A DNA stretch of 64,000 nucleotides, from assembly GCF_002127325.2 (NCBI RefSeq), contig NC_035437.2:166686263-166750262 (forward strand). Reading direction: 5' to 3'. The number at the start of each line of letters is the position of its first letter. Position 1 is the stretch's first letter. Below the pieces are notes generated by a model. That model had not been told where the DNA came from. It worked only from the letters and a program-made list of their open reading frames with translations, and searched no databases. The position numbers and the translations under genes were made by a program. Of the stretch, positions 54,001 to 64,000 are shown in pieces. The DNA comes from Helianthus annuus (Eukaryota; Streptophyta; Magnoliopsida; Asterales; Asteraceae).

Positions 54001-56550
54001 TACTTCAAAATCTGGAATATCGTCTTCAAATAAATTTGTAGACTCTATGTCATGATCGTGATTACTAAATATATCCTCAACCTCGAAGAACTCATCAGCT
54101 GAACCATAGCCACTTGTCTCACTACCGTCAGACGACGATGCTCGGTCTGTGGTGATAATAGATGGTAGAGGATCAGCGTCCACAAAAAGTACCTGACACA
54201 GATATGAATATGCATTTAATCTGGTATAGAAAAAGTCAAAGTCAAAGTCAAAGTCAAAGTCAAAGGCCTACCTCCGCTTTAAAGTCTTTTGGAATCTGAT
54301 CCCGGGCATCCCAGACACTGTCAACTTCATCACGACCCAACATCAATACATACCCTCGGATAAAAGCAGTATGGAATACTACTCTGAATAGCATCTCCTC
54401 CTTTACAAGATCATCATCTAAATGAATGCATTCAAGAACAACGTCCCCTTGAACACGAAAATGAATATCGATTTTTGCCAGATGGCATTCGTCCTGCAAC
54501 CATAAGCTACAGGATTATATAACAGACCAACTTGTATTCTTATAACGTTTCCACTAGACGTGGCAATTCAGACCACTTACTAATGAATGGACTGATTCAA
54601 GTTATATATTATATCTAATGAGCAAATATTGCTTAAAAGGAAACGGGTCAAATGGGTGCAAATGTGTTATCATTATTCAAAGATTAGAATACTATTTACC
54701 ATGGAATCGGTTTAACTTTTGTAGTCATAAAAACACACTAACAATTTATGAAAAACCTATCAAAATTATGGAGAGTTTTTTTTCCGTGGAACCATAGAAA
54801 AACTTCCCGTTGTGACCCGTTACCCAACCAGCCCGTTTTGCCACCTCTAGTTTTAATAAACATGGATCCAAATATGTTTACCATTCGATAATAGCGCGCA
54901 TGTTTCTTGTTCTTTGAGGTTAACGTTGAAAATAAAAGCTTACAGCTTTTATTGGATTCTGTTGAAAACGAGTCATGACCGTATATACGGATGATGGGGC
55001 GACAACCCTTTCCATCAATTACCGGAAGGACCCGAAGTATAAGACAATCCAAAGCCAAAGGTGATACTTCAGGTGGCCAGTCAATCCCTAAATTTCTTTT
55101 TGTCACATATTGAAGATACCTTATTTGTGACGGTTGAGGATTTAAGGGTGACAAAATATAAACTGCGTCACGAGAAGATTGTTTATATATCAAATCAAGT
55201 GTTCTTTGCTCGCCATTATAAATTTTTCTAACTAAAAAAAGCCCAGCAAGCATAAAGGCGAGAATGGGTAAGCCTCCTCTTTCACAATGCAGCAAGAGCA
55301 CGTTTTTTTGAGTTGAAACCGATAGCCAGCTATCACAAGACTGCAAAAAGTTATCAACAGTTTCTAGTGGTAACAAGGGACACCCGTCATATTGCCAAGA
55401 GTATTCGGTGAGTTTCATATCATATGTGGATACTGCATCGGCAATTGCGGTCTTCCCATCACCGCCTTGTTTGAAATTAACAACCATTGCAGAACACTCG
55501 GGATAGTAGACTTGAAGCTGAGGTACCATGCCATCCACGTAGGATTTGTATGCATCTGCCTCTGGTGCATCATTTTTGTAGCACCAATCGAAGACTGTAA
55601 CATCAATGAAACAGATGTTAGATGATTAATATCTTTAAGAGCGTAATCATATTTTTTCTCAATGAATGCCATTTGTTTTGGTTCTCTGATTCTACTCTTT
55701 TTGCAGCCTAGAACCAAAACAACTTGATAATAAACAGCCAGTGCTAAACAAACACCAGTGACACAATATCCCTGCTTACATGTCATACGACATGATATGG
55801 TAGGGCGAAATTGGTCATATGGGTTGTATGGAGCCAAATCATATGGCCCGTATGGGGTTTGACTTGCATAGAAATGAATGATTTGACCACTGACAAAATC
55901 ATACGACATATATTGTTACAGACTGAAACCATTGCAAGGTATGGGGATTTTCCAAGTCCAACACCGGCTGTGTGGGCATTAAATGTGGGGTTTATATACC
56001 AAACGTACTCGCTCAAGTTTGGGTTGTAACATATATGACCATACCATATAGCCCGTATGATGTGACAAGCTCTAGAGTGCAGACTTGATTTAATATTATA
56101 CAACACCTATGATGTGACAGGCAAGCTAGCGTACACTACTGGGGATGGTGTCACGTTACTATAACATCACCCTAATAAATCATTAGGAGCTAAAATGGTA
56201 GCTGAACTTAAAAATGTTAATGTAGCTATTGGTACGTAGGGTCTCGGGTGGGATGCAGACAAACCTTACTTCTACCGGTGGAGATATCCCACGGCTACAA
56301 AAACATACGAACAAACAAACAGCCTAACACTGTAGAGATAGAAGGCTACCAAATAAACATAGTCCAATAGAAAAACAGACCACTATGATTAATAAAGAAA
56401 AAAAGACACAAGGGAAGTGCAATTATTATTAAGATGATGAAACATGTGCATGCATGCATGCAAAATAGGTTACGTACCAAAAACCCTATCGTTGATCTCA
56501 AGGAGGCGATCCGGCGGATTACGATAGAAGAAACGTTTGAACAGCGCCAT
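48096..56550 (-). CDS. Class II formin (PTEN-like + FH1 + FH2), actin nucleator
   Basis: Seventeen coding exons, all GT-AG: 56550-56478, 55594-54882, 54493-54272, 54192-52358, 52014-51894, 51761-51690, 51566-51468, 51359-51318, 51196-51116, 51020-50967, 50884-50803, 50730-50636, 50126-50055, 49977-49861, 49573-49505, 49202-49136, 48226-48096. Total 3945 nt, 1314 aa. It starts MALFKRFFYRNPPDRLLE, typical of class II plant formins. Residues about 1-200 are a PTEN-like domain with a degenerate signature HCERGGLPI (127-135, no catalytic Arg), then a C2-like region to about 336. An acidic linker and a long proline-rich FH1 follow, then FH2 from about 925 (LKPLHWNKVTRALQGSLW), with GNTLNQGTARG in its core. 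The C-terminus is a charged tail (ERKKAEKEAEMEKAKAGK). Class II formins nucleate and elongate actin via profilin bound to FH1; the PTEN-like part binds membranes in relatives. Which paralogue is not decided. Confidence 0.94.
48351..48833. mobile_element. hAT-type MITE (GTTCG-rich) in formin intron 16, 483 bp
   Basis: Ends TAGAGCTGCAAG and TTACAGCCCTA; exact 8-bp duplication CTTTTTGG (48343-48350 and 48834-48841). Related in sequence, inverted, to 14011-14668. Confidence 0.9.
50179..50561. mobile_element. hAT-type MITE (GGTAC-rich) in formin intron 12, 383 bp
   Basis: Ends TAGGGATGAGAT and ATCTCATCCCTA; exact 8-bp duplication GTGTGGAC (50171-50178 and 50562-50569). Interior repeats CGGTACC motifs. 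Confidence 0.92.
52081..52277. mobile_element. Small MITE with GTGCGTGATT repeats in formin intron 4
   Basis: ACAATACGGCTTAACGTAC at the left and its complement at the right (GTACGTTAAGCCGTATTGT) form the inverted ends. Inside, CGTGCGTGATT or a close variant occurs about six times. Target duplication not clear. Confidence 0.65.
52591..52770. repeat. 30-bp minisatellite in the formin FH1 coding region
   Basis: Six near-identical 30-bp units (52591-52770) encode, on the minus strand, a repeated decapeptide of the form PPPPPPGGAP within FH1. Each unit is a potential profilin-binding site, so copy number could alter elongation activity. Confidence 0.85.
54232..54266. repeat. AAAGTC hexamer microsatellite next to formin exon 3 donor
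   Basis: About six AAAGTC units begin within ten bases of the intron 3 donor (54272/54271). Confidence 0.8.
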
Positions 56551-56564
56551 TGAATGGCGCTGTT
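56540..56564. promoter_or_regulatory. Perfect palindrome across the formin start codon
   Basis: AACAGCGCCATT and AATGGCGCTGTT are perfect 12-base complements separated by one base. The formin ATG (56550-56548) lies inside an arm, so the mRNA can fold with its start codon in a GC-rich stem. Confidence 0.7.
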
Positions 56565-58428
56565 ACCACCGTCCCAACCGGATCCCAAATGTTGATTCCC
56601 TATGCCTTCTGTCCAATAATATCGACCATCTCATCAACAAATCGATCAACCAGATTTTCAATTTCCTGTTTTCAATAATCTCAATGCAATCAACGCCTCC
56701 AAACTTCATTCACCAATTCAATTACAAGAATAGGGGGGAATTTTAATAATTATGTGACGTAAGGTGATTATGATTATGATAATAACGTAATTTAGGTTTC
56801 AGGAAGAATTTAGTGACAGCAAGATTGTTAGGGTTTTTTAAGGGGAATCGTAATTTTTGGATAGGAATATGGCGATCACGTACAGGTTTATTATATATGG
56901 AATTGGATGATTTTGGAGATATGTTTGAAGTGATTGGAGTGAGGAGATATGCAATTGATTGCAGGAATTCTGCAATGGAAATCTTGGATTCAATTGAAAT
57001 CGCAAATGAGATTATTGGGGACGACGAAAGGGGAGGTTGAAGAACACTGACCAGCTTTTCCGATTATTGTTTTCTTGTTTCTTCTTTGTGACCTTTTTTT
57101 TTTTCAATACACAATATTCTATTATGTGATTAGTAATGTGTGACATGTTTTAAACATTCATTTCTTTTTAATTTTATATCGTATATATTCCTTAAATTTC
57201 TTTTTAATTTTATATCGTATATATTCCTTAAAGGTGTTTAAAGTGGGCTCGGGTGTTTGTGAAGATAGGCATGGCTTCATCCGAGATACCTAAATGATTA
57301 TCATTCAGTTTAAGTTTACATACGACATGTCTATTGCAATTGTGACGGTGTTTTGTCGTAAGGATGGGCGACTTTTATTGTAACCATGGCAGAGTTGTAA
57401 CCTTTGGAATGGTATTGGGTTTTGGTTTGTGAATCAGGCTGTGATTTACATGTTAATTATTGTCAGCCTATGGTTTACTCTTGTAAACCACGACTTAATT
57501 TGTAAGTGGCTTTAGGATTGTTGTGCTCTACTTTTTTTACTTTATTTGTGTTTTTTGCATTAGGGTGTTGTACTTGCTTATTGTTTTGTTGTACATTTGT
57601 TGTGTATATAAGGTTAAACCCTCATTTGTGCAAGGCCTTACATCTGTCTCATAGCGTCGCCCATTATGATGTTATGCATGGTTGTATTATACTGTTGACC
57701 TGTGTTTTAAGTTGTGTAGGTGATGATGATGATGTTGTTCTTCGGCAAGGCAACTGAGATGGCCTTCAAGAGGCAATTGGTTGCAACTAAGTTTTCTGTG
57801 CCTCAGTAAAGATATTTTCTTTAGTATTTTGTTGATTCTTATTTCAATTCAGATTTACAAGTTCTACAAGTTGAAATTCGATGATAAATGAGATTTGACA
57901 ATGGTTGTCGTGGCTAATGCAGATTGAAATGAGCTTCCAGTTGCACCAATATTTATGAGCCTCTTTACTACATTTTCATTGGTAGCTTACTTTACTTTTG
58001 GTTATTAGTTGGCTTATTCTCCTATTTAATTGAATTTTGTACGTATAAGGATGTCTACTTCGGAGGATAATCGGTGGGTTTTCGAGCGTCTAAGGAAGGT
58101 GTTGGAGGATGTTGTGGTATGAGATCTGCGTATTGCATATGACAATGACTGACAAGCTAAATGAATTGACCGAAAGGGTGGCGAATATTAGGAAGAAACA
58201 TGCGGAGTTGCAGGTGCCCTAGACACACTTAGCGCACGTTATGTAGACCTCCAGGATGTTGAAAAAGTAGAATAGGATTTTATATGTAATAAACTGTAGT
58301 TGTTAATTGTAGTTTTTGTACTATATTATTATGCAACCAACGATATCTTTCGTATTTTTTGGCTTTTCATTTTGATTTTTTACCATACCGTGACACCACC
58401 CGTCGCAATGCGCGGGATTTAATTCTAG
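56565..58428 (+). other. Formin upstream region, then Helitron-like sequence ending at 58428
   Basis: The first several hundred bases should hold the formin promoter (minus strand). A small plus-strand frame (ATG 56897 to 57040, 47 aa) has no known domain. 58399-58416 folds as CCCG-t-CGC/GCGCGGG around an AAT loop, and CTAG follows at 58425-58428 with T after it: a Helitron 3' end. The 5' end was not found. Confidence 0.5.
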
Positions 58429-58690
58429 TTAAATATCTAAAAACTAAATCTTCTTATTTTAATAATTTATTAAAATTTACTCACCCATAAGATTTCAATT
58501 ATGTTTATTTTAAAATATAATTTTATAATTCTTAAATCTTTATTATTTTTTATTTATAATTGTTAAATATTTATTATTTTTGTTTTATCAAATTGATGAC
58601 ATCCAAAATACAAATTCTTTGCCTAAACTTATAGTTTTAACAACTTTATTAATTCAACCCGTTAATACATAGGTTTCTAACCTAGTTAGT
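58429..58690 (+). other. AT-rich, second degenerate Helitron-like tail
   Basis: AACCCGTTAATACATAGG near 58648 followed by AACCTAGTT near 58679 resembles the tail at 40846-40877. No gene. Confidence 0.4.
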
Positions 58691-58959
58691 TGTAACACCT
58701 CGTAAAATCACGACCAATGATGTATTGACACGTGTAATGAACCCTAATAAAGTCAAACATTGAATTTAAGGGATTAATTTTTTGAAAATTCGAAAACTTT
58801 GATTATGAAAGGACTGGAAGTGTTAGCATACCTAAAATAAGTTTCTAAATAACCTCTCATGATGTTATATTCACAAATGAGCCACTTGTTGATCGAGTGT
58901 AGCCGTTTGCGTGATTAATTGAAAGTTTGCGCAATGAAGGGTTAAAAGCGTCAACATGT

Positions 58960-59460
58960 TAATTCTTACCTCTGAGCGACTTTTTAACAAACCGGGTGCT
59001 TCATGATATTTGATTATACTCTCGGGAATGCCAAATAATGGCCATCTAAGGTTTTTATGCCTATAAGTAAAGTTATGCGCAACTTTGCAAGTTAGAGGGA
59101 CTAAAAGTGTCAATATGTTTAATTATACCTCTGAATGACCTTTTAGCAAACCCGAAGCATCGTGATGTTCAATAATACTTTCAAGAATACCTAATATGGA
59201 TTATATGAGGCTTCAATGCTAATAAATGTTGAGATGCACAAGTTTTCGCAATAGAGGGGCCTAAAGCGTCAACTTTTGAATCTATGCCTTTCGGTGATCT
59301 TTTAAGGGAACGGGAGCGTAGTAATATTTAAGTATATGCTTAGGAATGCCCATTATGGGCCATGGAAGGCTTGGACATAATTAAACAACATTTCGCGCTA
59401 CTTTGCGCAATTAAAGGACTAATTGCGTCAAACTGCAAAAGTATGTCGATTCGTAGGGTC
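58960..59460 (+). repeat. Diverged subrepeats of about 130-160 bp in the LTR
   Basis: The order ACCTCTGAG-TGACCTTTTA, then GGGAATGCC-ATGG, then GGGACTAAAAGTGTCAA recurs about four times with drift (near 58970, 59125, 59280, 59440). The same motifs occur in the 43-kb fragment. Confidence 0.6.
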
Positions 59461-60014
59461 TCGGACCTTCCGGAATATGGACATGAGTTAAACATACCCT
59501 ATTTATTCTTTATATAGCTTAGATATAGGCTTAGAGGTGTTTGGTGCGCAAAAATAAACTTTTACGTCATGCAGGGACTAAAAGTGTCAAAAAGCGCACA
59601 AGTTTGCATTTTCGCGCATATCTTGCATTCTGAATATCCACGGACACCCAAAATTTATGTAAGCACTAAAATATTTTATTTTAGTGTTTGATTTGATAAA
59701 ATTCCATTCGTCGCGTAATTTGGTTCGTTTTTCGCATCCGTCCGTGTTTCGTCGTAATTAGCCGAACAACGTGACCGTACGACCAAACGAACTGACATCC
59801 GGCATGTTTTTGAGAATGTTTCATGTTCCCTATGTTGAGGCATCATTTTATAACCTTAAAAATGGTTTAGCGGGCCTTACATGTGTCGGAAATGGCAATT
59901 AGCAAGTGTAGGGGCCAAATATGTCAACTTGTGAAAGTTCTGGTGAGCTGGCCTGGTCCTTACGGACCTTATGGCTGGACCCTTGCGGTCCGTATGCCAT
60001 GCCCAGTACCAGAA

Positions 60015-63000
60015 TGTCACACCCCGATTTCCACGTGTCTCACCGGTGGGCCCGGTGGGGGATTACCGTGACGATGTTGGCAACAATATAGTCAAACCAC
60101 ACAATTATATAAATGCACAGCGGAAGCTTTAAAGATAAATATATAAACTTCAACCTCTGGTTGTAATATCAAATGTATTACAGAAGTTGAATATATCCAC
60201 AGCGGATCAAAATAAATAAATATTGTTCATTCAGATACGGCATCGAGTTTGCGAGACTATTCGTGATGCTTAGGAAGCTAATACCAGCCCATTTCGTATA
60301 GTACCTGCACTTAATCTTTTTGGGGAAAATACGTCAGTTTACACTGGTAAATACATTCAACTGACACATTTGAAAATGTTTATTAAAATTGATTTGAATG
60401 CACAAGGCACAAACTCTTTTATAACTTGGGAAAATTATAATAAAATCTTGTGAATGTTTTACATGTTCTTTTATGCGTTCAGTAGCCCGGGTCGTGCCGG
60501 GTTAAAGATTTATAGACACACCACATTGCGTAAAACCGTAGTATAAAAACCAACGGCTACGTCTTTTAATTTAATGTCGACACTTTATACCGGGTGTACG
60601 CCTACACCGGGATGTCGATGGTCGTGGCCATTTCGTAAAATGATGCCAAGGATATCCGGGACAACGGTCATTAAACCCCCCAAAGGCTTATAAGAAACAA
60701 AACTGTTTAAATGAGCCGATCATATTATTTAATTTAACCACCTAAGCGATGGAAGAATACAATGCTCAATCAAGCGGTATTAATATACCGTAACCCAAGC
60801 CCATATAGGGGAAATAAGTTAAAGTATTTACCTTTGCAAGTATATTTCCTTAATTTGGATTAAATCACCGATAGCTTTTACTGGGGCTCCTAATCTGGAA
60901 CGAAGGTTTTAATTAACCTCTTAGAATCCTAACGAGTCGTTATAATGGCCGTAGCCTAGACTGGTTGGTTCCGATATATTTAGATATGGTTTAATCGCGT
61001 GAAAGGCGAAAACCGAGAATGGAGTGTGATTCTGACCCAACAAGTTCAGAGACTTGTTTTATACGGGTTTATGGTTCACACTCTGGATTTTGGGGTTCAA
61101 ATAGTATAATTTGACCCGTATCGACTAATTTATGAAAACTAGTTTCATAAGCCGAACCGTGCGCGCAATAGACGAAACGGTTAACCATGAGAGTCGTACG
61201 CTTATTTCCTAAGTCAATATGCCTTAAATGGGTTGTGGTATCAGTAGGATACCTTCCGTGACGCCCGTAACGAGTTTAAGTTAATATTATGCCCCGTAGG
61301 GGCTTTTCGGTCATTTTAAAGATTTTTAAAGAGCTTTTCGAGTTCTACAGGAAATCTGAGTTTCCCGAACAGCTTATAAAGCTTAAAATACTCTATTTAT
61401 TATTTAAAACCAGTAGCAATTGGAATCGGGTCAAAAGACCTTGTAGAACTCATGTTTTGGCCGAAAAGGGCATATTCGGTATTTACCGAACCGTAGCCAT
61501 AACCGCAGGTTATGAGCGAGGTAAAAATTATTAAAAATCTTTAAAATTCCCAAAATATTATTTTAATACAGTGGGTAAAAGTTTTGATGATGAAATCTTG
61601 GTTTAGATAGGTGTTATGCTAATTGCGCCGTTAATTACAAAAGTTTACTTTAAATGCGCCATTTAGCATAACTATCATTTTAGACCTCGGATTGACGTGA
61701 AACTTTAAGGACATGCTTATAATTTAATCAGCAAGGTTCTGGTCCGTTCAAGTGTCCGGAATACTCGTTTTAATTTCAAAAGGTCGTTACGGTCAACTTT
61801 TAGGCGAATGACGGAAATGCGCAAAAGACTCGGATAACTCATGAACCGATCACAGAGGTTTATACCAACATGTGACCTGGTCCTAAGAGAGTTCTAAGGC
61901 ATATCTATACCTCACTAAAACGGGTCAGAACTGAAGTCAAAGCAAAAGTCAAACTTTTGCGACATTCGGCTCCGAACCGGTTCAATATAGCAAATGGTCG
62001 ATTCAAACGAGCGCAAACAAGTTTATATACTTAATATCATGTTTTATAAGTGTCAAAACAGGTTTCATAACATATATATTACAGATTATGCATAAATCGC
62101 TAAAATAGCTTTCTGTTGACTTTTTAACCGCACGTTTGACTCGATATTTGACATAGTTAGAGTGGTGATCAGGGGGAACCCTTTTAGAGGTTTATTACCC
62201 ACATAAATACCAACTCAAAACTACTTTTGATCCGTCATAAGACTGAACCATTTGCAAGTTATTGTAATGACAACCGTTAGTTACGACGGTTGTGTTTATA
62301 GGCTAAAACTATGGAAATGTATGACCAAAATGGTTATGAACGACTTACAGAAGTGTGTTCTTGCTTATAGAGCAGAGATGGATGCCAGAGAGCTCTTAGA
62401 ATGATCAGATAGAAGTGTTTGTGTTGTGGTGAATGTTATGAACCAATGTGGCTATTTATAGTGTTCAAAAACCTTCAAGATCATTACAACACATGCTACA
62501 CTTGATCATGGATCATGGGCAGGTGTCCCTAAGTGGTATGGGTCGAGTAGGGGGCACCCATGCTCCATTAATTGGTTGTTTGATCGTTCAAAAGCTCCAA
62601 AAGGCAAGAAGTTACAACTTTCTGCATCTGGGCACTTTACGCGACCCGCATGGGAGTCCCATGCTTGTTTAACGCGGGTCGCCTGATATTCAAATATCAG
62701 GCGCGTATTTTAGGAGGCTCGCGACCCGCCTCAACTTAACCCATAACACAACGCGGGTCGCGAGAGGTCAGATTTCCAGAAATTCTAAATCTTTTGTAAT
62801 GATTATCAGAATCCGGTAATTAATAACGAAATCTTTCGTAATGATTTACCTGACCTTTCGGGTTTGAAGGGGTAACTTTGCGGTTTGGCCCTCAGTTATT
62901 TACCGATAGGGGCCTCGTGTTATTTACCCGCATTATAAAGTCCCTGGTTAATTTATTAATTATTTGGAAAGCCTTAACTTTCACTGTTGACGCTTTTAAC

Positions 63001-63408
63001 CCTTCTCATACGAATTCGAGTATAACTTTCTCGTTTTAAGACGGAACTTCGCGGAATTTATACAGTATATTCTAGTGAGCGTATAATACTGTTACGAAGC
63101 CTTGGGAACGTTAAAGGGTCACTCAGAGGTATAATTAAACATGTTGACACAGTTAACCCCTGTAGCTCGAAATCTCTCACTTTCTTCCGCGTTTCGCCTC
63201 CGTACGATCTATGATTTATTCGTTTGAAGGTACAAGCATTTATTTAGGGTTACTATACAGTATATTTACCCTTGTTGACATTTATAACCCTCGAATTTAT
63301 ATACTTTCAAGGTTTGTCAAAATTAGTCCTTTATTTTATTATGGATGCCACGTGTAATCAAATGACACGTGTTAACACATCATTGGACACAAAATTCGAG
63401 GTGTTACA
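60015..63408 (-). mobile_element. Solo LTR, 3394 bp, inserted in another LTR of its own superfamily
   Basis: On the minus strand it runs from TGTAACACCTCG (63408) to GGGGTGTGACA (60015), flanked by the 5-bp duplication CAGAA (60010-60014 and 63409-63413). No internal region, so it is the product of LTR-LTR recombination. Its minus-strand TATAAATA is at 62460-62453, in the same context (AACACTATAAATAG) as in the host LTR. Small open frames inside are not genes. Confidence 0.88.
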
Positions 63409-64000
63409 CAGAAACTGAAAACCAGCTTTGGTTTTGCTTCTATGTCTCACATATTCGATTCCAGGGGCTTTGATGGTTTGGGAAAGGTGGTTTTACACCT
63501 GTAATGATCTTGTTAACCCATTCCAACACTTGTTGATCATCCATGGATCCCTCAAACACTATAAATAGGGGTGAGTTCTTTGTTGAAAACTTGCACCTTT
63601 CTCATAATCTCCTATTCTGCTCTCATTGGGAGCTCATGAGCTATAAGGAGCAAACCATTGAACTATTTTCTGTCCCTTGGACCTTTTGTAAGTGTCCTTC
63701 CTTGCATTGTTCATTTTATTCGGTTCTTAAAGCCGAAAAGTCAAACGTTTCGATAAACGCTTTGACTTTTAGCTAGACCTTGTATGGTCAAGCCATGGTT
63801 CGCAACGAACATGGCTACGTGATCGTAATTAGGTAGGTGTTAAACCCTCAAAAGGGCACCTCCTAATTACCACGTTTACTTAGTTTAATTGTCGGGTCAA
63901 ATAAAAGTCAAACGGGTTAGTTTTAAATAAAATATATAACTATTAATACAAAAGTCATAAAAATCAGTTTTCTCACTTTAATAACTTGGTAAATATTAGT

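Larger units (their letters stand above)
58691..64000 (+). repeat. Long LTR, interrupted, running past the window end
   Basis: Begins TGTAACACCTCG at 58691. Its sequence is continuous across the nested solo LTR (60015-63408), with TATAAATA at 63560-63567 and the conserved block AACATGGCTACGTGATCG at about 63809. The end is not in the window and no coding internal region is visible. Confidence 0.75.

Noticed and set aside
56813..57040. 75-codon frame divergent from the formin
   Set aside because: Starts at GTG; the ATG-started part is only 47 codons and matches no family I recognise. A divergent gene cannot be excluded but is not supported.

Overview
The window is plant nuclear DNA, most likely from an Asteraceae-like asterid. 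The evidence is AT-rich intergenic sequence, long intron-split genes of plant-specific families, Copia and Gypsy chromovirus retrotransposons, Helitron tails and many MITEs. The genus cannot be named from sequence alone. About four fifths of the window is transposon-derived.

Layout. 1-4886 is a Copia element cut by the window edge; it keeps gag and RT-RNase H but has lost protease and integrase. 5.4-5.9 kb is a LINE 3' fragment. 6925-13646 is a second, related Copia element with a 5-bp target duplication, near-identical LTRs and a decayed coding region. 14.0-16.6 kb holds two hAT-type MITEs, one MULE-type MITE and a SINE-like unit. 17574-28097 is a complete Gypsy (Tekay-like chromovirus) element with 2.47-kb LTRs about 0.5% diverged. 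It sits in older sequence that ends in a Helitron-like terminus at 28661. 29.26-30.91 kb (minus) is a 5'-truncated reverse transcriptase with a zinc-knuckle and restriction-like-endonuclease-like tail. 38.9-44.0 kb is Helitron-like and LTR debris. 44.9-46.56 kb is a broken Copia 3' half. 58.69 kb to the window end is a long LTR interrupted by a 3.4-kb solo LTR in the opposite orientation.

Two intact host genes are present, both on the minus strand. The first is a SnRK1 catalytic alpha subunit (KIN10-like) at 37735-32265, with 10 coding exons and 505 aa. The second is a class II formin (PTEN-like, FH1 and FH2 domains) at 56550-48096, with 17 coding exons and 1314 aa. Every splice site I placed is GT-AG and both spliced lengths are multiples of three. 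Their introns hold several MITEs with intact target duplications.

The most interesting signal is structural. The untranslated leaders of all three larger LTR elements, between primer-binding site and gag, carry arrays of hairpins whose loop sequence is conserved while the stems differ but stay paired through compensatory and G-U changes. The second Copia has seven hairpins with a 17-nt loop, invariant but for one base in one copy. The first Copia has four with a shared loop. The Gypsy element has three with a 19-nt loop. In the second Copia the array survived while the protein-coding sequence decayed, which points to a cis-acting RNA function such as packaging, dimerisation or translation. 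That function is inference.
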